A stretch of 64,000 nucleotides of DNA from Dendronalium phyllosphericum CENA369 (GCF_016056275.1 NZ_JAECZA010000338.1:2757-66756), one strand, 5' to 3'. Shown: positions 17,044 through 26,049, numbered from the stretch's first letter. Made by a program: numbers and translations. The notes: generated by a model from the sequence alone, not told the origin.

Positions 17044-17089
17044 TAAGAAAAAGAGGTGGCGATCAATCTTAAGTTGAGAATTAGTAACT

Positions 17090-17313
17090 AATAAACCTGA
17101 AGGAGCGATCGCTTGCTGCTTGACACTCACACAATCAACTAGCTCGACTGGCTTACCGCGAAAACCACCAGCGACACAAAGCTCATCGAAGCCGAAGGGT
17201 GTTGTCAATGCTTCAAAACACGCTTCGATATGGATAGCTGGGTCTAATCCCATATCGATCGAGATTGGTAAGGGTTTGTCAGCCGCTAAAGTCAGCCAAA
17301 CCCAGACCCGGAA
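17090..17313 (-). pseudogene. Decayed internal fragment of a UbiD-family decarboxylase
   Basis: On the minus strand one frame reads VWVWLTLAADKPLPISID, then MGLDPAIHIEACFEAL, FGFDELCVAGGFRGKPVEL and VDCVSVKQQAIA. This matches the pattern of the UbiD (prenyl-FMN-dependent decarboxylase) core: a P-x-x-I-x-x-G-x-DPA stretch followed by DEL-x-x-AG-x-x-RG-x-PVE-x-V. The similarity covers only about 75 residues with no start, and the frame continues into unrelated sequence before stopping. It is a remnant rather than a gene. It abuts the end of the UbiH-type gene on the same strand. Confidence 0.55.
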
Positions 17314-17321
17314 TTTCTGAA

Positions 17322-18602
17322 TTACGAATTACGAATTGGTATAATGTCGAGTTTCGCTAATTCGGGAGTACGCCCTTTCAAACCAATCATTAGTTTGAGC
17401 ATAAACATTTTTAACAAAGGTACTCGCTGCAAAAACCATAAACCGAGGCGACGAGCTAGTACAAATGGTAAAAAGTTGTTAGAAAACATTCGATCTAACA
17501 AATCGGTGAAACCTAAAATTGTCAGGTTTTCGCTTTTGCGCCAGCGTTCGTAGCGTTTGAGGGTCTGAATCTTGCCTATATCTTCACCCGTCTCGTGCGC
17601 TTTTTGTAGTACTTGCGCTAAAGCCGCTGCATCCCGAATACCCAAATTTAAACCTTGGCCGCCGACGGGATGGCAATTGTGCGCCGCATCACCTATTAAT
17701 GCTAACCGGGGAAGAACATAACGATCGCTTTGCATCAGTTGTACTGGAAAAATAAAGCGATCGCCTAATAATTCCAATTTACCCATCTGATTGCCATAAC
17801 GACGAGTTAATTCAGCTAAAAATTGCTCGTCATCTAAAGCACACAAAGCTTTTGCTTCTGCGTGGGGGGCTGTCCAGACAATTCGGCATCGGTTCCCCGG
17901 CAAAGGTAAAATCGCAAACGGGCCGCTAGTCCAAAATCTTTCGTAAGCAGTATTGTTGTGGGGTTTTTCTGGTTTCACAAAAGCGACAATGCATGACTGC
18001 CAATATTTCCAGCCGTGAGTTTTAATACCCGCAGCTTGACGAATTGGCGATCGCGATCCATCTGCGGCTACTAGTAATTTACTGCGGACTGTATATATCT
18101 GCTCGGCAATCTTAATATCTATTGCCACCATGTCTTGCTGATACTGCGTCTTTACCACTTCAGCCGGACAGAAATAAGTCACATTGGGACAATTTTGCAC
18201 AAACTCTTGCAGTGGCTGTAATAGCGCTTGGTGTTCCGCTACATAACCTAACTCTGGAGTCCCTAAATCGCTTGTCTGAAATTCCACCACATCGGGATAA
18301 TCGGCATCCGAAAGCCGAACTTGGCAGTATTTGGCAATTTGCGGCAGTATTTTGTCCCAAACTCCAATTCCTTGGTAAATCAGCGCCGAAAGCATATGAA
18401 TGGCATAAGCTTGCCCTTTCGCTACCGCCGCCGATGCCACTTTTGCTTCGATTAGCAGGATATTCAAACCAGAATTTTTCAGTGCCGAGGCTAGGGTTAA
18501 CCCAACAATTCCACCACCGACAATGACCAAATCATAATCATATCCCCGTTTGTCTGTTGAGGTTTGAAGAGGGGAAATTTGAGTTAGTTGCGTTAGCGCC
18601 AT
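17322..18602 (-). CDS. UbiH/VisC/COQ6-family FAD-dependent hydroxylase
   Basis: A 426-residue flavin monooxygenase. Motifs: the N-terminal dinucleotide fold DLVIVGGGIVGLTLASALKN ending in LLIEA, the central DG motif LLVAADGSRSPIRQAAGI, and the GD motif LALIGDAAHNCHPVGGQGLN followed by LGIRDAAALAQVL, which is characteristic of the UbiH/UbiF/VisC group. Cyanobacteria make plastoquinone rather than ubiquinone, so the substrate is uncertain; a quinone-ring or carotenoid hydroxylation is possible. The C-terminus has a hydrophobic, positively charged stretch that may associate with membranes. A UbiD-like remnant lies directly downstream. Confidence 0.85.
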   Translation of the reverse strand: MALTQLTQISPLQTSTDKRGYDYDLVIVGGGIVGLTLASALKNSGLNILLIEAKVASAAVAKGQAYAIHMLSALIYQGIGVWDKILPQIAKYCQVRLSDADYPDVVEFQTSDLGTPELGYVAEHQALLQPLQEFVQNCPNVTYFCPAEVVKTQYQQDMVAIDIKIAEQIYTVRSKLLVAADGSRSPIRQAAGIKTHGWKYWQSCIVAFVKPEKPHNNTAYERFWTSGPFAILPLPGNRCRIVWTAPHAEAKALCALDDEQFLAELTRRYGNQMGKLELLGDRFIFPVQLMQSDRYVLPRLALIGDAAHNCHPVGGQGLNLGIRDAAALAQVLQKAHETGEDIGKIQTLKRYERWRKSENLTILGFTDLLDRMFSNNFLPFVLARRLGLWFLQRVPLLKMFMLKLMIGLKGRTPELAKLDIIPIRNS

Positions 18603-19237
18603 TGTGAAGATAAGTTAAGCCATCCTAACTCTTATTTTTACGCGATCGCATTGTTTGGAGCAAGTCCGTAGAGACAAATATCGGTAGACCGAAAACTTTT
18701 TCGTGAAGACAGGGTGTGGGGTGTTGGGTGTTGGGTGTAGGTGACAAAGGAGCGGATTGTTGGTGTTATTAAAGGCTAATTAGGTCAATCATGGCTATTC
18801 TTTCCCCACACCCTACACCCTACACCCAGCCTAAACAGAGAACTTTGTAATCTACTGAATATAGCTGGGGACTGGTGACTGGGTGAAAAGTCTTTTTGTG
18901 TCTAGGTTTGATCGTCTGTTGATGTCCTAACACTACTGGCGACGGCTATAAAATTGAAAGTATTTCATCAAATATTGATATTTTCATCAAACCTAGATAA
19001 AAATCATTTTTATCTATAAACTCTGATATTTCTAATTTTTTTAGCTCGATTATATCTAAATTTAGATTCAAAAAAGAATCAGTAAAGACAAATAAAAAAT
19101 ATTTTTAAATACTGACTTTTATAAAAAAAGAATGTCCATAAAAAAACAATAAAACTCTCAGAAATGTTATTCTTTTACAGAAATATATTCTATATAAGAG
19201 TTAAAACTTTTATGACAACCAGTCATAAAAACACATC
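18603..19237. other. AT-rich spacer with an inverted heptamer-repeat element
   Basis: No gene is seen. At 18711-18745 there are G-rich units GGTGTTG/GGTGTAG, and at 18802-18828 their complements CCCTACACC in tandem, so a hairpin of about 120 bases could form. The remainder (18950-19200) is very AT-rich and probably contains the promoter of the FG-GAP gene. A perfect 9-bp inverted repeat TTTTATGAC/GTCATAAAA (19208-19230) ends 7 bases before that gene's ATG. Confidence 0.65.
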
Positions 19238-20470
19238 ATGTCTGCCAATCAAAATTCTTCGCTAGCTAGTTCATTTGATATATCTTTAGAAAAATCAAAG
19301 GCTTTGGTCAATTATTCTAATGATTTGCAAGATTCAGCTGCTTCTTCATTAGGACGCAGTTCTTCATCAGCATTACGAGCAGCAGATGTAGTCACAAACT
19401 CTTTAACAGCAAGCGCTAATCCCAATCCTAATCCTTATATAACCAGTGCAGCGATTAGTCCTGATTTTAATGGCGATGGTAAAACAGACAAAGTTTGGGT
19501 CAATTCTCAAACTGGTGAGATTGTAATTCGGTTGATGGATGGTACAAAGGTTCTGGAACAGAAGTCTTTAGGTACGTATGACTTATCTTCTTGGACTTAT
19601 AACATTGCCGATTTCAACAACGATGGTAAAACCGACTTCTTGTTACGCAATAAGACGACGGGTGAGAATGACATTGCGCTGATGGATGGAACCAACGTTG
19701 CTAGTTTTGCTCCTCTAGACAAAGTAGATCCAGGCTGGACTTCTAGCATTGGGGATTTTAACGGCGATCGCAAGACCGATATCTTCTGGCATAATGCTAC
19801 AACTGGTGAAAATGCGCTTTGGGAAATGGATGGCACAACAGTTTTAAATGCAACTGTTTTAGACACGACAAACCCAGCATTAACTCCTACAGTTGTTGAT
19901 TTCGATGGTAACGGCAAGAGCGATATCTTCTGGCGCAATTCCACAACAGGTGAGAATAGCGTTTGGTTCATGGATGGCACGCAAAAGAGCGAGTTTGCTC
20001 TACAATCCCAAGATGCAGCTTGGACTCCTACCTTTGGCGATTTCAACGGCGACCTTCAAACAGACATTCTGTGGAGAAACGCGACAACAGGCGAGAATAA
20101 GATTTGGACGATGAATGGCATTTTTGTTACAGAAGGTGCTCTGAAGACACTTGACGCTAACTGGACATCTAAAATTGGCGATTTTAACGGTGATGGCAAG
20201 ACTGACATCTTCTGGCACAATAACACAACAGGTGAAAACACTGCTTGGTTAATGGATGGCACAACAGTTAGTTCTGAAGCCTTCCTAGCGAGTAACGATC
20301 CAGCCTTGACACCATCCTTGGGTGATTTCAACAACGATGGCAAGACCGACATTTACTGGCGCGATCAAACAACAGGTGCAGATAAGATTTGGACTATGGA
20401 TGGGACGAAAGCGGCTGAGACTCCTGTCGCTCCAGAAGAACAGCTAACCCCAGAGTGGTACACAGCTTAA
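19238..20470 (+). CDS. FG-GAP/VCBS-repeat beta-propeller protein
   Basis: A 410-residue protein with about 80 Ser/Ala/Asn-rich N-terminal residues, then seven repeats of about 46 residues. Each repeat opens with a calcium-binding-type loop DFNGDGKTD or variant (DFNNDGKTD, DFNGDRKTD, DFDGNGKSD, DFNGDLQTD) followed by an (I/K)(F/V)W and TTGEN and MDGT motif. Seven repeats fit a seven-blade propeller resembling integrin-type FG-GAP domains. No signal peptide is visible, although such proteins are usually extracellular and calcium-bound; export by a type I system without a cleaved signal is possible. No enzyme domain is fused. Confidence 0.85.
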   Translation: MSANQNSSLASSFDISLEKSKALVNYSNDLQDSAASSLGRSSSSALRAADVVTNSLTASANPNPNPYITSAAISPDFNGDGKTDKVWVNSQTGEIVIRLMDGTKVLEQKSLGTYDLSSWTYNIADFNNDGKTDFLLRNKTTGENDIALMDGTNVASFAPLDKVDPGWTSSIGDFNGDRKTDIFWHNATTGENALWEMDGTTVLNATVLDTTNPALTPTVVDFDGNGKSDIFWRNSTTGENSVWFMDGTQKSEFALQSQDAAWTPTFGDFNGDLQTDILWRNATTGENKIWTMNGIFVTEGALKTLDANWTSKIGDFNGDGKTDIFWHNNTTGENTAWLMDGTTVSSEAFLASNDPALTPSLGDFNNDGKTDIYWRDQTTGADKIWTMDGTKAAETPVAPEEQLTPEWYTA

Positions 20471-20686
20471 GACTAGATAATTTAAGGTGAGTTCGACAAG
20501 CCCTTTTTTGACCTCTCCCCCAACCCCTCTGTCTTGAAAAGTTCTGATCGGAGGAAGCCTCCGCTCAGACTTTTCGCTCCGACACGGAGAGGGGAGCCAA
20601 AACCCTAATTTCTCGTTGCTCCTCTCTTTCCCTGTGGGAAAGGGAGGTTGGGAGGGAGAGGTTCATCGAACTCACGTTAATTTACG

Positions 20687-20717
20687 AGTAGAGACATTGC
20701 AATGCAATGTCTCTACT
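20687..20717. repeat. 31-bp perfect palindrome (AGTAGAGACATTGCA-A-TGCAATGTCTCTACT)
   Basis: Two 15-base arms around a single A form a perfect inverted repeat in the spacer between the FG-GAP gene and the convergent MBL gene. It may act as a bidirectional transcription stop, or be one copy of a dispersed palindrome. Upstream, 20505-20675 carries CCTCTCCC...GGGAGAGG repeat sequence and no gene. Confidence 0.8.
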
Positions 20718-20746
20718 GAGGTTATCCGATCGCAACCTATTTAGGA

Positions 20747-21514
20747 TTAAAACTTGTAACTCAAAACTTGAATCACACTATTTTCTGGTAAATTACTAGG
20801 GCTAATAGTAATAGTGTCACTATTACTACGACGTACTGTCACGCCCTGCATTAACGTCAAAAAATCATCTAAGGGCGAGATATCGCACTTGGCAGTATCA
20901 GCAGCTTGGGTACGGTAGTGTGTGGGAATCACCAGTTTGGGATTTAATGTCTCAACTGCCTGTTTAGCTTCTTGGGCATTGTAAGCTTTGGCACTACCTC
21001 CTACGGGTATGAATGCCACATCAGGCCGTCCGAAAAGAATTTTTTGCTCAATGGAAATTGGTGCTGCTGCACCGCCTAAATGCACAATATTAATACCTGC
21101 TTGCTTCCAACTCCAAGCAGTATTTGTGCCAAATTGCTTGCCACCTTTGCGATCGTGGTCTATGGCAATTCCTTGAAATTTGATACCTTGGAACTCGTAA
21201 GCTCCTGGTGCGTATACTAGCTTTGGATTTCCTGGTAGTCGATCTACTGCACCTTCATCTAGCAATTGACTGCTAATTAGTACTAAATCTGCTGCAACTT
21301 GAGGTGGACGATAACCAGCGGTACAGCCAACTGTCCGAAATGGGTTCACGAGAATTTTCGCCCCGCCACCAGTAAACAGAAAGCAAGTATGACCCAACCA
21401 CTGAACTGATAAACCGCTAGATTGTGCGTCAGCTTGAAATTCGGAACCCAAGGTAGTAAGCAAAGCTGTAACTAACCCCGCCCCAGCATAGCCCATCAAT
21501 TGTCGTCGTTTCAT
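20747..21514 (-). CDS. Exported MBL-fold (UlaG-like) metal-dependent hydrolase
   Basis: A 255-residue protein with a twin-arginine-like signal (MKRRQLMGYAGAGLVTALL, cleavage near ADA). The body resembles the UlaG/YtnP-like metallo-beta-lactamase fold: VQWLGHTCFLF at the N-terminus, later NIVHLGGAAAPIS, DVAFIPVGGSAKAYNA and LVIPTHYR. The canonical HxHxDH motif is not seen; the position near SSQLLDEGAVD lacks it, and only isolated His residues (GHTC, IDHD, THYR) remain, so activity is uncertain. It starts 3 bases after the stop of trpG and is surely in the same transcript. Confidence 0.72.
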   Translation of the reverse strand: MKRRQLMGYAGAGLVTALLTTLGSEFQADAQSSGLSVQWLGHTCFLFTGGGAKILVNPFRTVGCTAGYRPPQVAADLVLISSQLLDEGAVDRLPGNPKLVYAPGAYEFQGIKFQGIAIDHDRKGGKQFGTNTAWSWKQAGINIVHLGGAAAPISIEQKILFGRPDVAFIPVGGSAKAYNAQEAKQAVETLNPKLVIPTHYRTQAADTAKCDISPLDDFLTLMQGVTVRRSNSDTITISPSNLPENSVIQVLSYKF

Positions 21515-21517
21515 GAG

Positions 21518-22117
21518 TCACTCTCTCGACTGTAATTGTTCCAGAAAATTTCGCAGTAACTGCTTACCTGAAGATGTCAGGACACTCTCTGGATGAAATT
21601 GGACACCTTGAATGTGAGGATAGTTCCGGTGTCGCACTCCCATAATTGTGCCGTCTTCAACCCAAGCGGTAATTTCTAACACTTCAGGGCAAGTTTGGCG
21701 ATCGATAACCAGACTATGATATCTAGTGGCGATCGTGGGATTTTCTAATCCCTGAAAAACACCTACACCAGTGTGAGACACCTGAGAAGTTTTACCATGC
21801 ATTAATTCTGGAGCAGAGACGATTTTACCACCAAATACTTGACCAATGCTTTGATGTCCCAAACATACACCCAAAATTGGCAAGTTAGCTCCTAGTTGTT
21901 TAATCAAATCTAAGCAGATTCCCGCATCTTCCGGACGGCCAGGGCCGGGAGATATGACTAGAACATCCGGATTTAATTTTTGGATTTCCTCTATGGATAT
22001 TTTGTCGTTGCGAAAAACCCTAATATCCTTTGCCACGGGGAACTCTGCTGCTAGTTCTCCCAAGTACTGCACCAAATTATATGTAAAGCTGTCGTAGTTA
22101 TCGATGACTATAATCAC
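21518..22117 (-). CDS. trpG: Glutamine amidotransferase of anthranilate / aminodeoxychorismate synthase
   Basis: The 199-residue product releases ammonia from glutamine for anthranilate synthase (tryptophan) or aminodeoxychorismate synthase (folate). It starts with the family opening MIIVIDNYDSFTYNLVQYLG. The oxyanion strand VISPGPGRPEDAGICLDLI, the catalytic Cys in GVCLGHQSIG and the His/Glu of the triad in VQFHPESVLTS are all present. Which synthase partner it serves (TrpG or PabA, often one protein for both) cannot be decided here because no trpE/pabB is in the window. It is followed at once by the MBL gene. Confidence 0.93.
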   Translation of the reverse strand: MIIVIDNYDSFTYNLVQYLGELAAEFPVAKDIRVFRNDKISIEEIQKLNPDVLVISPGPGRPEDAGICLDLIKQLGANLPILGVCLGHQSIGQVFGGKIVSAPELMHGKTSQVSHTGVGVFQGLENPTIATRYHSLVIDRQTCPEVLEITAWVEDGTIMGVRHRNYPHIQGVQFHPESVLTSSGKQLLRNFLEQLQSRE

Positions 22118-22230
22118 AGTCTGTAACTCCTGGTTTGGATCGCTTATTTTATTTTGCTTATTTATTACCAGATTTTAATTGCTGTAAAAATCATCTGAAA
22201 AACTGAGCTAGGGGAACTAAACAACGAAAT

Positions 22231-22683
22231 TTAGAAGTTTGACATAATTAAGGCTAGCAGGGGAGGTAGTAAGAGCGTACCAGCAACCAAAACTGCTACC
22301 AAAGCAGAAATCAGCACAGCACCAGCAGCACAGTCTTTGGCAATTTTTGCTAAATCATGATATGTCTGCTTCACTGTTAAGTCTACAAGCGATTCGATCG
22401 CAGTATTCAATAATTCCAATGCCAATACTAAACCACTAGTTATACCAATAACTGCTACTTCAATTGCTTGCAAATGTAAAAATACACTTAAAGCGATCGC
22501 TAAACTACCAACACATACATGAATGCGAAAGTTCCGTTGAGTTTGAAAACTATAAGTGATGCCAGCCCAAGCATACTTAAAGCTAACCAATAAATTAGAG
22601 GCAACTTTCCAAGATTCCCGTTCCTTTTTTACAAGTGTTGGTAAGTGGTTAGTTTGTGGTGGAGGGGAAACTTGTTGCGACAT
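22231..22683 (-). CDS. dgkA: Diacylglycerol/undecaprenol kinase family protein
   Basis: A 150-residue small integral membrane kinase. After a ~25-residue polar N-terminus there are three membrane segments and the family signature ALELLNTAIESLVDLTVKQ, followed by AKIAKDCAAGAVLISALVA. DgkA-type enzymes phosphorylate diacylglycerol or, in Gram-positive-like members, undecaprenol; the longer N-terminus and the KYAWAGITYSFQTQRNFRIH stretch are closer to the undecaprenol kinase group. It lies between ybeY and trpG on the minus strand, an order common in cyanobacteria. Confidence 0.9.
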   Translation of the reverse strand: MSQQVSPPPQTNHLPTLVKKERESWKVASNLLVSFKYAWAGITYSFQTQRNFRIHVCVGSLAIALSVFLHLQAIEVAVIGITSGLVLALELLNTAIESLVDLTVKQTYHDLAKIAKDCAAGAVLISALVAVLVAGTLLLPPLLALIMSNF

Positions 22684-22803
22684 AAGCTTAAAAATATAAC
22701 AATAGAGTAAATAAAATGGAATCTTCGCTGATTTTAATGGTGCAATAAACTTTGAAGAGATTTTCTACAGAAGTATTATAGACACTTACAGACATAAAGA
22801 TAT

Positions 22804-23334
22804 CTAATATTCTATGTGAACATCAATACCTATCGTCTCCAGTAATATCACTTGCTGTTTTAGCATTTCCATTAAACTTTCCTCATCTGGATGATCCCAG
22901 CCCAACAAATGTAATAAACCATGAGCAGCTAACCAAGCTAACTCCGTTGGTAAGCTATGCTCTTGCTGTTGAGCTTGACGTTGTGCTGTATTCACTGAAA
23001 CGACAATATCACCTAAATACAAAGGGTCGGCAGATATTTCCGGATGAGGAAAGTCTACCTCTAAGGCCGCAAAGGCTAAAACGTCTGTTGGTTTATTTTG
23101 ATGACGATATTGAGCATTTAGGGCTTGAATGTCGGCATCGTCTGTCAAGCGAAACCCTATTTCATAACTTGATGCTGGGGGAAGATGAGGTTGGAGAATT
23201 TCCAACCAGCGATAAAACCAATTTTCCCAAGTTTCAGGAGTAACTCGATCGTCAGTATCCCCAAGATTTGAATTTGTACTTGAGGACTCGTAAAAAAAAT
23301 CCTGGACATCTAATTCAACTCGCACCAGATGCAA
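22804..23334 (-). CDS. ybeY: Endoribonuclease YbeY (16S rRNA maturation)
   Basis: YbeY is a zinc-dependent single-strand RNase that takes part in 16S rRNA 3'-end maturation and ribosome quality control. The 176-residue product has the zinc site H-x3-H-x5-H in AAHGLLHLLGWDHPDEE, the upstream NKPTDVLAFA motif and LGDIVVS strand. An N-terminal extension of about 30 residues (to DTDDRVTPETWENW) is typical for cyanobacteria. It starts 27 bases after the stop of the DUF3285 gene. Confidence 0.94.
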   Translation of the reverse strand: MHLVRVELDVQDFFYESSSTNSNLGDTDDRVTPETWENWFYRWLEILQPHLPPASSYEIGFRLTDDADIQALNAQYRHQNKPTDVLAFAALEVDFPHPEISADPLYLGDIVVSVNTAQRQAQQQEHSLPTELAWLAAHGLLHLLGWDHPDEESLMEMLKQQVILLETIGIDVHIEY

Positions 23335-23361
23335 ACTCTCCTAGGCGTGGTTGTTGTTTCG

Positions 23362-23517
23362 TTAGCGAGTTAGGTAAGCAAGACCCACGAGGACAACTAA
23401 AAGTCCTATAGCAGTCAGGGCAAAATGTTTTAAAGAAGTACCACCCTTTCGCACCATGTTTCGCATGGCCAGTTTCACGTAGCTTGGTTTCGGTTCTGTT
23501 GCCGGAGAATTGCTCAT
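23362..23517 (-). CDS. DUF3285 small membrane protein (51 aa)
   Basis: From the ATG at 23517 the minus strand encodes 51 residues beginning MSNSPATEPKPSYVKLAM, then RNMVRKGGTSLKHFALTA and a single membrane segment IGLLVVLVGLAYLTR at the C-terminus. This is the conserved cyanobacterial DUF3285 pattern: acidic/polar start, KP-x-YVKLAMRNMVRKG core, terminal helix. Function is unknown. It sits between prfB and ybeY. A longer overlapping frame (23315-23533) in another phase lacks any conserved pattern and is rejected. Confidence 0.85.
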   Translation of the reverse strand: MSNSPATEPKPSYVKLAMRNMVRKGGTSLKHFALTAIGLLVVLVGLAYLTR

Positions 23518-23658
23518 AATGATTCGATCGCAAACTCTTTTACATATAAATGTAACAGTTTTGAGGATTGGGGACTGGGGATAAGGAATCGGGACTATGT
23601 AAGATAGGGAAAAGGGTAAAGCGATAGTTCTTTGCTTTTCCCTTTCCCCAATCCCCGA

Positions 23659-24781
23659 TTAAACAGTAGTGCTTTCTACCAGTTGGTTTTCCTGTCTAAG
23701 ATAGGCTTGGATGAAGAGATCGAGGTCGCCATTCATCACATCAGCGATCGCAGTTGTTTCGGAATTGGTACGCAAATCCTTTACCATTTGGTAAGGGTGA
23801 AACACATAGTTACGAATTTGATTGCCCCAAGAAGCTTCTACCATATCGCCGCGAATTTGGGCAATTTCTTGAGCTTTTTGTTCTCTAGCAATGACTAGCA
23901 GTTTGGCTTTAAGGCGGGCGAGAGCTTTCTCTTTATTTTGTAGTTGCGATCGTTCTTCTGTACAACGCACGGCAATACCAGTGGGAATGTGAACAATTCG
24001 CACTGCTGTCTCTACTTTGTTGACATTCTGCCCACCTTTACCACCAGCCCTAGATGTGGTAACTTCCAAATCCTTCTCTGGAATTTCCAACTGCACGGAG
24101 TTATCTAATTGCGGCATCACTTCCACTCCAGCAAAGCTAGTTTGTCGCTTGCCGTTAGCATTAAAAGGTGAAATTCGCACTAAGCGATGTGTGCCTGTTT
24201 CTGACCGCAAGTAACCATAGGCATAGCGACCAGAAATTTCCAGAGTTGCCGATTTAATTCCCGCTTCATCACCCTCTGACTCTTCGGCTAAACTCGCCTT
24301 ATAGCCGTGGGCTTCTGCCCAACGCGTGTACATCCTCAGCAGCATAAATGCCCAATCTTGAGCATCTGTACCACCAGCACCAGCATTAATCGTCAGTACT
24401 GCCCCTTCACTGTCGTAGGGACCAGAAAGTAACTGTTGTAACTCCCACTGGTCGAGGTCGCGATTGAGTTTGGTGACAGTAGATTCCGCTTCTTGCAATA
24501 GTGCCTCGTCAGTTTCTAACTCCAACAGTTCAACAACTGCCTTAGTATCTTCTAGATTGGCTCGCCACTGATGATATTGTTCTAAATGGGCTTTTAGGTC
24601 GTTGAGTTTTGAGAGCGTTTCTTGGGCTTGAGTTTGGTCTTCCCAAAATTCTGGCTGGGCTGCTATTTGTTCTAGGTCTTGAATTTTGGCGGTTAGTGCA
24701 GGTATGTCAAAGATAGTCCTGGGCTTTACCCAGACGACCGGACAATGTTTCGATTTCGCGTTTCAGTTCTAGGACTTCCAT
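23659..24781 (-). CDS. prfB: Peptide chain release factor 2, made by a +1 programmed frameshift
   Basis: RF2 recognises UGA and UAA and releases the finished chain. The gene starts at the ATG at 24781, and 24 codons ([18 protein letters not shown]...) lead to CTT TGA at 24712-24707. A shift of +1 into GAC gives [14 protein letters not shown] and then the main frame, for a total of about 373 residues. The main frame has the catalytic [20 protein letters not shown] with the GGQ motif that reaches the peptidyl transferase centre. RF2 features ([30 protein letters not shown]) distinguish it from RF1. The internal in-frame TGA makes this gene self-regulated: scarce RF2 favours the shift. Confidence 0.95.
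24706..24724 (-). promoter_or_regulatory. RF2 programmed frameshift site (CUU UGA C)
   Basis: Read on the minus strand the site is AGGACTATCTTTGAC, compare the E. coli site AGGGGGTATCTTTGAC. The slippery CTT is at 24712-24710 and TGA at 24709-24707. The SD-like AGGA sits three to four bases upstream of CTT, weaker than in E. coli. Confidence 0.9.
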
Positions 24782-24979
24782 AGTGCTTGCTTAAATATGG
24801 AGCGCTCTTGATATTTGACGATTGGTTGTTTATTTTATTTGATTTCTTGATTTTAGCTGTAGTTGAGCAAATTCACTTGCCACCACTTATATAAGTTACC
24901 CAAATTACCTTAGTTTGATGTTGTTGTAGATAAACTATGACTATGAGCGACAAACATCAATCATATATTAACTTTGAAA

Positions 24980-25015
24980 AATATTAATAAAAAAGAGGTC
25001 AACATCGACCTCTTT
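24980..25015 (-). terminator. Rho-independent terminator of the apc operon
   Basis: AAAGAGGTC (24992-25000) and GACCTCTTT (25007-25015) form a perfect 9-bp stem with a 6-base loop. In the minus direction it is followed by CTTTTTTATTAAT. It lies 39 bases after the apcC stop. Confidence 0.88.
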
Positions 25016-25053
25016 GCAACTCCCTAAAATAATGTTCAGTCTATATATAAGAA

Positions 25054-25260
25054 TTACAGCAACCCAGTATTAGCACCTTGCTTACCAGTAGCTAGTTCTA
25101 CCTTAACGATTTTGCCACCTGCTTTTTGAATCCGTTGCTGTTCGCGGAACCAGTTTTCATAGGGAACAAGCTTGGTAAAGTAGGTATTTTGCAGTTCGCG
25201 TTGGGTACGAATCCGGGTTTGGCTGGGAACACAAGCAGTAATTTTAAAAAACCGCGCCAT
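25054..25260 (-). CDS. apcC: Phycobilisome small core linker (LC7.8)
   Basis: The 68-residue product caps the allophycocyanin cylinders of the phycobilisome core. The sequence from MARFFKITACVPSQTRIRTQ through ELQNTYFTKLVPYENW and ending KVELATGKQGANTGLL is the conserved CpcD-like fold of ApcC. It is the last gene of the apcE-A-B-C cluster and is followed by a clear terminator. The 238-base gap to apcB is normal for this operon, where apcC message is often also found as a separate transcript. Confidence 0.97.
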   Translation of the reverse strand: MARFFKITACVPSQTRIRTQRELQNTYFTKLVPYENWFREQQRIQKAGGKIVKVELATGKQGANTGLL

Positions 25261-25498
25261 GTCTTAAATCTCCTAATGGTAATTGTGAAAACTTTTTTAT
25301 TTCAAAAAAAATGGGAGTATCTATTTTACTCAAATCTTTAAATCATTCATTCCAAGGCTGGAAATCAAGCATCAATACTAGAACGCTAACACTCATCACA
25401 GAGATTATTCAACAAGATAAGCGACAAAACTTTCTAGCACTCATGACTGATTTCCAGACCTTAATATCGCACCTAAATTCTTAAGTGCAAACTAGCTC

Positions 25499-25987
25499 TT
25501 AGCTCAAGCCAGAGGAGATATAGTCTAAGTAAGTGCCCATTTCCTTACCAGCATCTGGGCCTACCAAACTAGCGGTTACTTCTTTGATTGATTGGATAGC
25601 TTGTACAGTAGCACCAACGGGAACACCCAAAGAATTGTAGGTTTCCTTCAAGCCATTCAGTACGCGCTCATCCAGGATGGAAGGATCGCCAGCTAACATA
25701 GCATAGGTTGCATAGCGGAGGTAGTAGTCCAAATCGCGGATGCAAGCAGCATAGCGACGGGTGGTGTACATGTTACCGCCGGGACGGGTGATGTCAGAGT
25801 ACAGTAAGGACTTAGCTACAGCTTCTTTAACGATCGCAGCTGCGTTAGCGCTGATTGTGGTAGCAGCACGCACGCGCAGTTCGCCACTAGAGAAGTAAGC
25901 TTTCAACTTAGACAAAGCAGTTGAATCGAGGTACTTACCTTGAACGTCCGCAGAATTAATTACAGAGGTAATAGCGTCTTGAGCCAT
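25499..25987 (-). CDS. apcB: Allophycocyanin beta subunit
   Basis: The 162-residue product starts [20 protein letters not shown] and carries phycocyanobilin on the Cys of [30 protein letters not shown] just before it contains the Asn that is gamma-N-methylated in beta subunits. It forms the alpha-beta monomer with ApcA in the core cylinders. It lies 62 bases after apcA and is cotranscribed with it. Confidence 0.98.
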   Translation of the reverse strand: MAQDAITSVINSADVQGKYLDSTALSKLKAYFSSGELRVRAATTISANAAAIVKEAVAKSLLYSDITRPGGNMYTTRRYAACIRDLDYYLRYATYAMLAGDPSILDERVLNGLKETYNSLGVPVGATVQAIQSIKEVTASLVGPDAGKEMGTYLDYISSGLS

Positions 25988-26049
25988 GTTGTTAATTCCT
26001 TATTTCCAATCGTATTGCAATACTTTTGTTTCGTACCGAGGAAACAGTT

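Noticed and set aside
23315-23533. 72-aa minus-strand frame between prfB and ybeY
   Set aside because: It is a different phase of the DUF3285 gene (23362-23517), has no conserved pattern and overlaps the ybeY start.
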